DNA from: Maribellus luteus
GTDB lineage: Bacteria > Bacteroidota > Bacteroidia > Bacteroidales > Prolixibacteraceae
Length of the DNA: 64,000 bases
Direction: 5' to 3'
Assembly: GCF_003576475.1 (NCBI RefSeq)
Contig: NZ_QWGR01000010.1
Span: 1 to 64,000, forward strand
Shown: piece after piece, positions 53,215 to 62,048 of the stretch
Position numbering within the stretch: the first letter of the stretch is position 1
Layout: every line of letters begins with the position of its first letter
Made by a program: the position numbers and the translations under genes
The notes under the pieces: model-generated
The model's database searches: none
The model's input: the letters and a program-made list of their open reading frames with translations, nothing else
What the model was told of the DNA's origin: nothing

Positions 53215-54248
53215 GGAAATATCCGGATAAATTTGAAACCGAAGACGCACTGGAAGAGCAAATGTCGCGTCCGGGGAAAGAGGTAGTTGAGTGGGCCAGA
53301 CGCCTGGACGGAGACATTATCTTTTTAGGGATTGCCGGAAAAATAGGTCCTTCGCTGGCACACATGGCCCGGCGGGCGTGTGACGAAGCCGGTGTGAAAA
53401 GGAGAATCATCGGGGTTTCACGTTTCAGCAATGCGGAAGAAAAGAAACACATCGAAGAACTGGGCATTGAAACCATCCAGGGCGATTTGCTGGATACCGC
53501 TTTTTTGAAGAGTCTGCCCCAAGTGAAAAATGTATTTTTTCTGGCCGGAATGAAATTTGGCGCCGAAGATAACCTGTCGCTTACCTGGGGCATGAACACT
53601 TTTCTGCCCGGTTTGGTGGCCGAACATTTTAAAGACTCGAGGATCGTTGCCTATTCAACGGGTTGTATTTACCCTTTGGTTCCCGTAGAGTCGGGAGGCT
53701 CGGTGGAAACAGACCGCCCCGAACCCGCAGGAGAATATGCTCAGTCGTGTCTGGGGCGCGAGCGGATGTTTGAATATGGCAGCAAAAAATACGGAACGCC
53801 GGTAACGATCATCCGGCTAAACTATGCCGTGGAGCCGCGTTACGGGGTACTGGTTGATATCGCAACAAAGGTGAAGAACCAGCAGCCGGTGGATTTGGCC
53901 ATGGGGTATTTTAACATCATCTGGCAGGGCGATGCGAATGCCATGGTGCTGCGTTCAACCGAACATGCCCAAAGCCCGGCACTGGCATTGAATATTACCG
54001 GGGAAGAGACCTTGTCGGTGCGTGCGGTTGCCCGGCAATTCGGCGAATTACTGGATGTGGAACCTGTTTTTAGTGGCAAAGAAGCTCCAACAGCTTTGTT
54101 GAGCAATCCGGCAAAAGCCAGTGCTCTTTTTGGCCCGGCAACAGTTCCGGTAGAAAAAATCATTCAGTGGACAGCAGCCTGGATGAAGGAAGACAAAAAA
54201 TTATTAGGAAAACCTACTCATTTCGAAGTGAGAGACGGGAAATATTAA
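53211..54248 (+). CDS. NAD-dependent epimerase/dehydratase-like protein lacking the catalytic Lys
   Basis: A 345-residue extended-SDR protein. The Rossmann motif is IIFLGIAGKIGPSLA (GxxGxxG), and AYSTGCIYP stands where the catalytic Ser/Thr normally lies. The active-site YxxxK is changed: Tyr176 is followed at +4 by Cys180 (YAQSC) rather than Lys. Either the enzyme uses another base, or it binds NAD(P) without classical SDR catalysis. It overlaps the M20 gene by four bases and is followed after 13 bases by a DHDPS-like gene, so it works in the cytosolic half of the pathway. Confidence 0.88.
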   Translation: MRKYPDKFETEDALEEQMSRPGKEVVEWARRLDGDIIFLGIAGKIGPSLAHMARRACDEAGVKRRIIGVSRFSNAEEKKHIEELGIETIQGDLLDTAFLKSLPQVKNVFFLAGMKFGAEDNLSLTWGMNTFLPGLVAEHFKDSRIVAYSTGCIYPLVPVESGGSVETDRPEPAGEYAQSCLGRERMFEYGSKKYGTPVTIIRLNYAVEPRYGVLVDIATKVKNQQPVDLAMGYFNIIWQGDANAMVLRSTEHAQSPALALNITGEETLSVRAVARQFGELLDVEPVFSGKEAPTALLSNPAKASALFGPATVPVEKIIQWTAAWMKEDKKLLGKPTHFEVRDGKY

Positions 54249-54261
54249 AAAGAACGGAAAC

Positions 54262-55329
54262 ATGGATAAGAAAGAAATTCAGCAAAACATATTGGATGCT
54301 TTTAAAAAAGGAACGGTGATTCCGGCGCTTCCGCTGGCACTCGATAAAAACCGAAAGCTGGATGAACGCCGCCAGCGCGCGCTTATGCGGTATTACCTGG
54401 ATGCAGGAGCCGGAGGTGTGGCCGTGGCCGTGCATACCACCCAGTTTGAAATCCGCTGGCCCGGGGTAGATCTTTTCAAACCGGTTTTGGAAATTGCGCG
54501 GGAAGAATTTGACCGTTTTGAGGCAAAAGAACATAAACCCGTTTTCCGGGTGGCCGGAGTAATCGGAAAAACAGAACAGGCAGTGGCCGAAGCAAAACAG
54601 GCGCTCGACAGCGGGTTTCATGCGGTATTGCTAAGCGTGGCAGCCTTTGCCAATGCCACCAACAACGAGATTATTGAACATTGCAGGGCGGTAGCGAGTG
54701 TGATGCCGGTAATCGGTTTTTACCTGCAACCTGCTGTTGGCGGACGCAGGCTCGACACCACTTTCTGGCGCGAGTTTGCCCGCATTGAAAATGTAATTGC
54801 CATCAAAATGGCTCCCTTTAACCGCTACCATACTTTTGATGTGGTGCGGGGCGTGGCAGAGTCGGGCAGGGCAGACGAAATTGCGCTTTATACCGGTAAC
54901 GACGACAATATTCTGGTTGATCTGCTGGCGGAATACAAAATCGACGTGGGCGGACAAGTGGTGAAGAAGCAGATTGTGGGCGGTTTACTCGGGCATTGGG
55001 CGGTGTGGACCCGCTCGGCTGTTCAGCTGCTGGAAAAAGTGCAGCAAGGAGAAATGGACGGAGACATCCGGGAGGTGCTGACCCTGGCCAACCAGATAAC
55101 CGACAGCAACGCAGCCTTTTTTGACGTGGCCAACAATTTTGCGGGATGCATAACCGGAATCCACGAAGTACTGCGCCGCCAGGGGCTGCTTGAAGGCATC
55201 TGGACCCTGAATCCGGACGAAGCACTTTCACCGGGGCAGAAGGAAGAAATAGACCGGGTATACGCGGCATATCCTCATTTAAACGACGACGAATTTGTGC
55301 GGGAAAACCTGCATAAATGGCTGGAATAA
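54262..55329 (+). CDS. DHDPS-superfamily aldolase, divergent
   Basis: A 355-residue cytosolic class I aldolase of the DapA superfamily. The Schiff-base Lys is in VIAIKMAPFNRY and the catalytic Tyr in VIGFYLQPAVGG. The usual GTTGE box is absent; AVHTTQFEIRWPG occupies that region, so the keto-acid carboxylate pocket may differ. It is about 50 residues longer than typical members, with extra helices at the C-terminus. A retro-aldol step on a keto acid produced by the preceding enzymes is inferred. It closes the tightly spaced part of the operon. Confidence 0.9.
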   Translation: MDKKEIQQNILDAFKKGTVIPALPLALDKNRKLDERRQRALMRYYLDAGAGGVAVAVHTTQFEIRWPGVDLFKPVLEIAREEFDRFEAKEHKPVFRVAGVIGKTEQAVAEAKQALDSGFHAVLLSVAAFANATNNEIIEHCRAVASVMPVIGFYLQPAVGGRRLDTTFWREFARIENVIAIKMAPFNRYHTFDVVRGVAESGRADEIALYTGNDDNILVDLLAEYKIDVGGQVVKKQIVGGLLGHWAVWTRSAVQLLEKVQQGEMDGDIREVLTLANQITDSNAAFFDVANNFAGCITGIHEVLRRQGLLEGIWTLNPDEALSPGQKEEIDRVYAAYPHLNDDEFVRENLHKWLE

Positions 55330-55330
55330 G

Positions 55331-55348
55331 CGGAGAAACTTATCTCCG
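55331..55348 (+). terminator. Short hairpin after the DHDPS-like gene
   Basis: CGGAGA (55331-55336) pairs with TCTCCG (55343-55348) around a six-base loop, two bases after the stop codon. The T-run is poor (TTCCTAAAAG), so it is at best a weak terminator. Confidence 0.4.
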
Positions 55349-55371
55349 TTCCTAAAAGTTATTTCCTTTTT

Positions 55372-55438
55372 CACCGGCGCAGGTGGGTAATCTGTTTTCA
55401 AAACATAGAAAATGCACGATTGCAAATCTGCGCCGGTG
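55372..55438. repeat. Perfect 11-bp inverted repeat enclosing 45 bases
   Basis: CACCGGCGCAG (55372-55382) pairs perfectly with CTGCGCCGGTG (55428-55438). It lies in the 317-base gap before the GH20 gene. The small ORF that runs through it is not credible. It may be an operator, an RNA switch or a mobile-repeat scar; the rest of the gap shows nothing further. Confidence 0.5.
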
Positions 55439-55646
55439 TTTACCGGCTTCAGTAAAAGCCATTTCCCATTTTTCAAAGCAAAGAGAACCCCCGGAATCAA
55501 TGATTTATATAACTTCACGGCAGTTTTTTCAGAACGAAAAAATAGCCGGGGAGATGGACATATTTGTTTTTTAACGGCTTGAAAGCAGAAAGACGCCTGG
55601 CTTTGAGTACTTCTAAATCAATTTGTACAATAAAATAATTGAACCG

Positions 55647-57230
55647 ATGAGTATGTTTCGATTTTGCAGCAGGAAAAAAGTAGTGTTATTGATGTGGCTG
55701 GTATTGGCCAGTGGCTTTGCGATGGGGCAGGCCGTAATACCGCGTCCCAATGCAGTGGTGAAGCACGAAGGTGTTTTCACGGGTGGAAATGAGTTGACGG
55801 TTTTTAGCAGCAACGATGCCTTTCGTTCGCTGATTCCCGGATTTGCCGAATCGGCCCAACGTTTGGCCGGCTTGTCGGTGGTGGAGAACAAGAAGGCTGC
55901 CGTTCGCCTGGTGCATAACCCGAAAATAACGAATACCCAGGGCTACCGGCTTACCATCGGCCCCAAAGAAATTACCGTGGAGGCTTCCACCGGGCAGGGC
56001 TGTTTTTACGGATTACAGTCGTTGTTGCAGCTGTTTGTGTTTTCCGATACACCGGGAGAGATTGCCTGCGCACAGATCGACGACGAACCCCGGTTTGGCT
56101 GGCGGGGCTTTATGCTCGATGAATCCCGTCACTTTTTTGGGGTGGAAGAGGTAAAAAGACTGCTCGACCAAATGGCACTGCAGAAGCTCAACGTATTTCA
56201 CTGGCACCTGACCGACGAACCCGGCTGGCGGATCGAAATTAAAAAATACCCGCTGCTGACCGAGGTGGGCGGCATCGGAAACCAAAGCAACCGGCAGGCT
56301 CCGGCTCAGTTTTACACCCAGGACGAAATCAGGGAGATTGTGGCCTACGCCGCTGCACGTTTTATCGAAGTGATCCCCGAAATTGACATGCCCGGACATG
56401 CCACGGCTGCCGTAAAGGCATACCCCGATTACAGCGGGGGCGGCTCTGAAAGACACCCCGACTTTACCTTCAACCCGGGAAACATGGCCACGTATGCCTT
56501 TTTAACCGATATTTTGCGCGAAGTAACCACGCTTTTCCCGTCGCAGTACATTCACATTGGCGGCGACGAAGTGAGTTTTGGAAACCAGCAATGGCCCACA
56601 CTGCCGGGCGTAAAACGCCTGATGGAAGAGCAGGGCCTGACAAACCTGGTGGAAGTGGAGCACTGGTTTTTGCAGCAGATGACCGATTCGGTGGCAGCGC
56701 TGGGAAAGAAAGTGATTGGCTGGGACGAAGTGGTTTCGTCGGGTATCGACAGCGACAAAGCCCTTACCATGTGGTGGCGGCACGATAAACCCGAAATTCT
56801 GCTGCAAGCGCTCGAAAAGGATTTTCCGGTGATCCTGTGTCCGCGCATCCCGCTGTACTTCGATTTTGTACAAATTGAAGAGCATACTTCGGGGCGGAAA
56901 TGGGGCGGGAGATTTGCGCCCGTTGAAAGCGTGTATCGTTTTCCTTCCGAAGAATTTTTACCGGTGTCGGCGTTGGCAAACCCCAAAGTGCTGGGGATTC
57001 AGGCCAACTTATGGACCGAAACCATTGCCACTGCATCGAGGCTGGAGTTTATGACCTTCCCGCGTATTGCGGCGCTGGCCGAAGCCGCCTGGACAAACGA
57101 CGCAGCCAAAGACTACAACGATTTTCAGCAGCGGATACAGAAGATGTTCCAAGTCTATCAAAAAGAGCAGATTGAATATTTCGACCATATCTCGGGGAAA
57201 GACGCCGAAATAAAAGGCCCTCAGAAATAG
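55647..57230 (+). CDS. GH20 beta-N-acetylhexosaminidase
   Basis: A 527-residue secreted glycoside hydrolase. After a signal peptide (ASGFAMGQA) there is the GH20 N-terminal alpha/beta domain to about residue 135. The TIM barrel then carries GWRGFMLDESRHFFG, VFHWHLTDEPGWR and the catalytic HIGGDEVSFGN (adjacent Asp-Glu). A late WWRHDKPE and LGIQANLWTE belong to the substrate pocket. It removes terminal N-acetylglucosamine or N-acetylgalactosamine using the substrate's own acetamido group. The ATG at 55647 is used instead of an upstream TTG. It ends the second locus and points to an amino-sugar-containing substrate. Confidence 0.95.
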   Translation: MSMFRFCSRKKVVLLMWLVLASGFAMGQAVIPRPNAVVKHEGVFTGGNELTVFSSNDAFRSLIPGFAESAQRLAGLSVVENKKAAVRLVHNPKITNTQGYRLTIGPKEITVEASTGQGCFYGLQSLLQLFVFSDTPGEIACAQIDDEPRFGWRGFMLDESRHFFGVEEVKRLLDQMALQKLNVFHWHLTDEPGWRIEIKKYPLLTEVGGIGNQSNRQAPAQFYTQDEIREIVAYAAARFIEVIPEIDMPGHATAAVKAYPDYSGGGSERHPDFTFNPGNMATYAFLTDILREVTTLFPSQYIHIGGDEVSFGNQQWPTLPGVKRLMEEQGLTNLVEVEHWFLQQMTDSVAALGKKVIGWDEVVSSGIDSDKALTMWWRHDKPEILLQALEKDFPVILCPRIPLYFDFVQIEEHTSGRKWGGRFAPVESVYRFPSEEFLPVSALANPKVLGIQANLWTETIATASRLEFMTFPRIAALAEAAWTNDAAKDYNDFQQRIQKMFQVYQKEQIEYFDHISGKDAEIKGPQK

Positions 57231-57394
57231 TGGGGAATTAATGACTTTTAGCGGTGAACGACACAAGCTTTTACGTTGATGGACTGATGGACTGAATGCA
57301 GAAATGCTTAAATGCTATAATTTTTCTGCAACACGGCATCACGGCATCACCGAATTGTAAGCTATTGCTAAATTGTAAAACGGTTAAATTGCAA

Positions 57395-58140
57395 AGGGCA
57401 TGGAGCATAGAGCGAAGGGCATGGAGCGCAACTCTGAACTCTGAACACTAAACTCTGAACGACAAGCTTCGAGCTGCTAGCCATGAGCTGCGAGTACAAC
57501 AACACGGCATCACAACACCACGGCACCACAGCAATACGGCTCCTTCAGATTGCTTCTCCGTCCGTCTGCTGCCGGACGAATCGCAATGACGCCCGTTTTG
57601 TTTTCGTTTGGCAGCGGACATAAGGTGTCGTAACTGGAAATTGTTTGCTGCTGTCCGCTGCCGGAACACATCGTCGTTGACGTTACGACGAGTTTGCGAA
57701 GCCAACTCCTTCAGGAAGCATGGAGCGAAGAGCATGGAGCACAGGGCAAAGAGCTCAACTCTGAACGACAAGCTTCGAGCTGTGAGCCATGAGCTTCGAG
57801 TACAACGACACGGCATTACAGCAATACGGCTCCTTCAGATTGCTTCTCCGTCCGTCTGCTGCCAGACGAATCGCAATGACGCCCGTTTTTGTTTTCGTTT
57901 GGCAGCGGACATAAGGTGTCGTAACGGGAAATTGTCTGCTGCTGTCCGCTGCCGGAACACCTCTCCCTTGGCGTCATGGCGAGCTTGCGAAGCCAACTCT
58001 TTCAGGAAGCATGGAGCGAAGAGCATGGAGCACAGGGCAAAGAGCTCAACTCTGAACGACAAGCTGCGAGCTGCTAGCCATGAGCTGCGAGTACAACAGC
58101 ACGGCATCACGGCAACACAGCCACTCTGAACTTTGAACTC
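57395..58140. repeat. Tandem duplication (about 290-306 bp units) with internal inverted repeats
   Basis: Two full units and a partial third are visible. CTGAACGACAAGC starts at 57455, 57761 and 58052, and CTCCTTCAGATTGCTTCTCC at 57540 and 57830. Each unit contains GGCAGCGGACA and, about 55 bases later, its exact inverse TGTCCGCTGCC. It also holds a degenerate inverse of the CAGATTGCTTC...CGCAATGACG element. Short motif runs such as GAACTCTGAAC and GCATGGAGC flank the units. ORFs crossing it simply translate the repeat and are not supported as genes. Confidence 0.75.
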
Positions 58141-58395
58141 TGAACTAGCTACCAGTGATTGCTAAACGGTTAAATGGCTATTTTGCCCTCCGAGCCCCAA
58201 CGTCACCCCTCCGAAGTACTCCTTTGGGCTTCAGAGAAACTAATTTCAGCCTCGGAAGAACTAATTTGAACCTCAGAGCCTCAAGCGAGAGCCTTTTTGC
58301 CCCGAATTTTAACAATTGAGGCCCGCGCTTGAGCCTTTTTGCCCCGGCTTTTAACAAAAAAGGCTAAAATTAGTTTCTCCGAGCCTCAACGTTGA

Positions 58396-58502
58396 GCCTC
58401 GGAGGCCCAAACGCGGGCCTCGGAGGCCCAAACGCGGGCCTCTGAAGTACCCCTACCCACTTCTGAAGTACCCCTACCCACTTCCGAAGTACCCCTCTCC
58501 CT
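58396..58502. repeat. 21-nt tandem repeat array
   Basis: Two exact copies of a 21-nt unit beginning GCCTCGGAGGCCC (58396 and 58417) run into three near-copies of another 21-nt unit around TGAAGTACCCCTACCCAC (58440, 58461, 58482). CTTCCGAAGTACCCCT recurs at about 58866. The array has no spacers and no CRISPR character. Confidence 0.65.
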
Positions 58503-59164
58503 ATCAAAAAGCCTTGAATTGTACGTTATTGCGATCTGTTCGTCGGATCAGGAACGGAGACGCAATCTGTAAGATTAACTGGCCCCTACTGCTATCTTTT
58601 CATTCTTGCTGCTACAGGATGTTCCGCCCCGATGGGGCTTATTTTTTCTCACCTCGAGTTTTCTATTAATAGCATCGCAACGCTGTTGCTAAAAAATCAG
58701 CTGCAGAGCAGCAAGATCGTTGTAGACAAACAGACAAAAAACCGTTAAGCTGCAGCGCAGCATAATCGGTTTAATCGTCGGAATAGTTGTTTTTCCCGGA
58801 CAGTAATGATTAAGAAACGTTTATATTTTCTTCGAGCTCCGGAAAAAAATGTGCACCGGGAATCGCACTTCCGAAGTACCCCTATTAAACTGAAAACTAC
58901 TCTATAACATATCGGCCGCTGTACTACCAACAATCTTTATGTTTATTTTAGAGCACGAAAAATCAATCATTCCCAATACATTGAAAATATCTCTTGCAAA
59001 TACGAAACACAAATACACTTGGTTTTCCAGGATCAAAGCCAAAGAAATCAACGACTTAAAACAACAGCAACTAATAAAATGTATAGCACAGTGAGATATA
59101 CACGTACGTTATGCCTAATATTAAATTGAGTCTGCTCAATACAAAAAACATACATTAACTAAAC
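58503..59164. other. Intergenic region before the PHP-ATPase gene
   Basis: About 660 bases without a credible gene. Short palindromes such as CTGCAGAGCAGC and CTGCAGCGCAGC occur near 58.70 and 58.75 kb. The last 150 bases become AT-rich and contain TATACACGTACGTTATGCC (59097-59115), which resembles the right end of the cassette-like repeats at 62.03 and 63.05 kb. Confidence 0.4.
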
Positions 59165-61906
59165 ATGAACACAAACCAAAAAACATCTGAAAAAGGCTCC
59201 ATTTGGAGAAAGTGGGATTTACATATTCATACTCCTTTTACAAAACTGAGCGATAACTTTAAGCAAGTTGGAGATGAGAATATTTGGGATACATTTTCCA
59301 CAAAAATTGAAGAATCCTCTGTTGCTGCATTTGGAATTACTGACTATTTCTCTTGTGACAATTTTTTTCACTTCATAGATTTTCATAGAAATAAGTTCCC
59401 CGAATCTAAAAAGGTGTTTTTTCTAAATATCGAATTTCGGCTTGACATATCTGTAAATCCCAAAGGCGAAGAGGTCAATATTCATGTGATTTTTTCAAAT
59501 CAAATTGAAAAAAATCAAATAGAGGATTTTTTGACCGATTTAAAAACAAATCATACAAATGTAGGTGGGGCAAAAATCTCATGTAAAAACCTACAAAAAG
59601 AGCAATTTGTTAGTGCTACAATTAATCACAACGAATTGGTAGCAAGTTTAAAGCGAATATTTGGAACAGAGAAAACATATATTATACTTGCCGCAGCAAA
59701 CAACCAAGGACTTCGCCCACCAAGCAAATCTCCTAGAAAATTAGCTATAACTGATGAAATTGATAAATTATGTGATGCATTTTTCGGTGGACGTCAGAAT
59801 GTTGAATATTATCTTCGGACGGATAGATATGAAACAGAAGAATTAGCAAAAGCAAAACCAGTAGTTAATGGCTGTGATGCCCATTCTTTTGATGACATGG
59901 ACACTTTTCTCGGTAAATATGTTACCAAGGAAGTAGGTCAAAAGGTAGAGATTCTTAAGGATGTTACTTGGATAAAAAGTGACCTTACGTTTGAAGGATT
60001 AAAGCAAATTCTGTATGAGCCAACTTTTAGGATTAAAATAAACGAGTTAGAGCCTAGAACACCTATAAGAAGATTAAACTATATTAAATTCAATTTCCCA
60101 ATCCAAACATTAATTAAGAGAAAAGATTCCAGAGAACAGCAAGATTTTTGTTTGAAGCAACTAAAACAACCTGTTTATTTCAGTGATTATTTCACATGTA
60201 TTATTGGAGGTCGTGGAACTGGGAAAAGTACAATTATCAATTTGTTAGCTGAAAAACTTAATGAGAAAACGGATTTCTTCAAAAAGTCTGACCTACTCAT
60301 TAATGGTTCAACCTATGATATTGAGAATGACCCTTCGAACCATATTGAAATATCTGGAACCAATGAAATTGAATTTGTTAGTCAAGGAAAAATTGAAAAA
60401 TTAGCAGAAGCAAATGAGCTAACTAAGCTGATTTTTAATGAAAGAATAAAGGAAATTGAAAGCGATTTCATAGAGATTGAGAGTGATTTTGAAGACACTG
60501 TAAACAAGGTTGATTCTAATATTGATATTGTTTTTAAGTTAATTAAGAATTTCAATACTTCAAGAGAAAAGAAAAAAGAACAGCTTACAATTCAAAAAAT
60601 AATTGACTCTATAAATGATGATAAATACAAGGAGATTACTTCAAAAATTAAAGCACTCAAAGAAGAATTGACTTCAATTCAAAACAGTGCAAAAAACTAT
60701 GCTTCAATTATTGAAGAAATACATAGAATAACTACAGATTATAAATTGAATAAAATTTCTAATGATTTTGATTCGAGAATTGATGAAATTGTAAGTCATT
60801 TAATGTCATTGGAGGAGTTGCAGGAAAAAGATGGAGACATTGAAATAGTCTTAAAAAAATACGAAGCTGTAAATAATAGAATCCATAAAATAAATTCAGA
60901 TTTAGAAGATGAAGCAAAAAAATTAAGAGAATTTTTTATCGAAAAAGGTACAAATGAGGAAACTATAAAGGATTCTCAAAAGGCTTCTGATAACTTGGCT
61001 AGAGTTAGTTCAGATATCGATAAACTTAAAGTAGAAGAAGAAAAGCTAAGAGCTCAATATCAAGAAAATTTAACAGACATAAATAAACTATCCAATATTT
61101 ACGACAAGAATGAAGCATTAATTATTAACAGCCTTACGGCTATTAATAACAAGCTTAAGATTAACGATGAGAATGTTCTAGATATTAATTTCACTTTTGA
61201 ATTTGATTTTGAATTTTATAAACAACAATTATTCGAAGAGTTTTATAACAAATTTAGAGAATATCATATTTCAGGTACCTCTGATTCTAGAGTAAAAGAA
61301 GTATTATTTCTAATTGTACCAGATAAAGAACTACTAAAGCTAGATTATAAAGCGTTTAAACAGAGATTAGATAATCTTATCGACGAAAATAATTACAGGC
61401 GCGAAAATAATTACGTAAAAATTGTTTCGAATATTTTTCAGAATACTGGTAACTATTCGATTTATCTGCACTTGGTTAGAAAGCATTTATTTAATCTTTC
61501 CAAGTATCTGAAGATTAAAGGATTTTACGGAAATAAAGAACTTGAGTCTTGTTCATTTGGTCAAAGATGTACAGCGGTAATTGTAACTCTACTAATGACA
61601 GGAGTAAAACCATTAGTTATTGATGAACCGGAAGCTCATCTGGATAACAAATTAGTAGCTGATTACTTAGTAGGACTTGTTAAAGAAAAGCAATTTGACC
61701 GTCAAATCATCTTTGCCAGCCATAATTCAAACTTTGTCATCAATGGAGATGCGGGGTTAATTCACATCTTAGACATTTCAAATGAAAGTGTTTATACCTC
61801 TAATACTTCGACAAGCATAGAATGTGTTGAGAATAGAAAGAAGTTACTTAAGCTGGAGGGAGGAGAAGAAGCATTCAAAAAACGAGAAAACAAATATGGA
61901 ATATAA
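59165..61906 (+). CDS. PHP-domain plus SMC/RecF-type ATPase (TrlF-like)
   Basis: A 913-residue cytosolic protein. Residues 1-265 look like a PHP phosphoesterase domain: WDLHIHTPF with His20-x-His22, FGITDYFS, and NGCDAHSFDDM with a late Asp-x-His. Residues about 330-900 form a split ABC/SMC-type ATPase with Walker A GGRGTGKST at 348-356 and a long coiled coil at about 440-690. The signature SFGQRCTAVIV, Walker B PLVIDEPEAHLD (Asp820-Glu821) and the H-loop IIFASHNSNFV follow. From memory this matches the TrlF family of AAA-like ATPases. Such nuclease or phosphoesterase plus SMC-like ATPase combinations are common in phage defence, so a DNA- or RNA-targeting role is inferred. It is much more AT-rich than the genes before 57 kb. 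Confidence 0.85.
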   Translation: MNTNQKTSEKGSIWRKWDLHIHTPFTKLSDNFKQVGDENIWDTFSTKIEESSVAAFGITDYFSCDNFFHFIDFHRNKFPESKKVFFLNIEFRLDISVNPKGEEVNIHVIFSNQIEKNQIEDFLTDLKTNHTNVGGAKISCKNLQKEQFVSATINHNELVASLKRIFGTEKTYIILAAANNQGLRPPSKSPRKLAITDEIDKLCDAFFGGRQNVEYYLRTDRYETEELAKAKPVVNGCDAHSFDDMDTFLGKYVTKEVGQKVEILKDVTWIKSDLTFEGLKQILYEPTFRIKINELEPRTPIRRLNYIKFNFPIQTLIKRKDSREQQDFCLKQLKQPVYFSDYFTCIIGGRGTGKSTIINLLAEKLNEKTDFFKKSDLLINGSTYDIENDPSNHIEISGTNEIEFVSQGKIEKLAEANELTKLIFNERIKEIESDFIEIESDFEDTVNKVDSNIDIVFKLIKNFNTSREKKKEQLTIQKIIDSINDDKYKEITSKIKALKEELTSIQNSAKNYASIIEEIHRITTDYKLNKISNDFDSRIDEIVSHLMSLEELQEKDGDIEIVLKKYEAVNNRIHKINSDLEDEAKKLREFFIEKGTNEETIKDSQKASDNLARVSSDIDKLKVEEEKLRAQYQENLTDINKLSNIYDKNEALIINSLTAINNKLKINDENVLDINFTFEFDFEFYKQQLFEEFYNKFREYHISGTSDSRVKEVLFLIVPDKELLKLDYKAFKQRLDNLIDENNYRRENNYVKIVSNIFQNTGNYSIYLHLVRKHLFNLSKYLKIKGFYGNKELESCSFGQRCTAVIVTLLMTGVKPLVIDEPEAHLDNKLVADYLVGLVKEKQFDRQIIFASHNSNFVINGDAGLIHILDISNESVYTSNTSTSIECVENRKKLLKLEGGEEAFKKRENKYGI

Positions 61907-61914
61907 AATACTAG

Positions 61915-62042
61915 GAATTGTAAATTGCATTGCGGGGTTTGTGGTGTGTCGTTTGCTGGATTCTCGCAACATCGTTCCGTCCTGCCGGACAGGAACGCTC
62001 TCCGAAATCCGCCCCGACAACATGTACCAACCGTTGACGCCA
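61915..62042 (+). repeat. Cassette-type imperfect-palindrome repeat, copy A
   Basis: This spacer is aligned by eye with the one at 62914-63072. Both have TAAATT followed by a GCGGGGT motif, a TTCTYGCA motif, GTCCTRCCGGAC, ACGCTCTCCGA and finally CGCCCC-N-ACAACATGTAC. GCGGGG near the left end is complementary to CGCCCC near the right end. Copy A ends with GTTGACGCC (62033-62041), the near-inverse of TGGCGTTAAC that opens copy B. The spacer separates the ATPase gene from the next gene and ends seven bases before its start. Confidence 0.65.
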
Positions 62043-62048
62043 AATTAA

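Noticed and set aside
55383-55574. Small ORF in the gap before the GH20 gene
   Set aside because: It runs through the right arm of the inverted repeat, has no plausible family features and no proper spacing to neighbours.
57608-58129. ORF of 173 codons in the repeat-rich region
   Set aside because: It translates both copies of the tandem repeat, so its two halves are near-identical; composition and lack of any motif argue for a by-product of the repeat.
58396-58502. Possible CRISPR array
   Set aside because: The 21-nt units are contiguous, with no unique spacers, and no cas gene is present.
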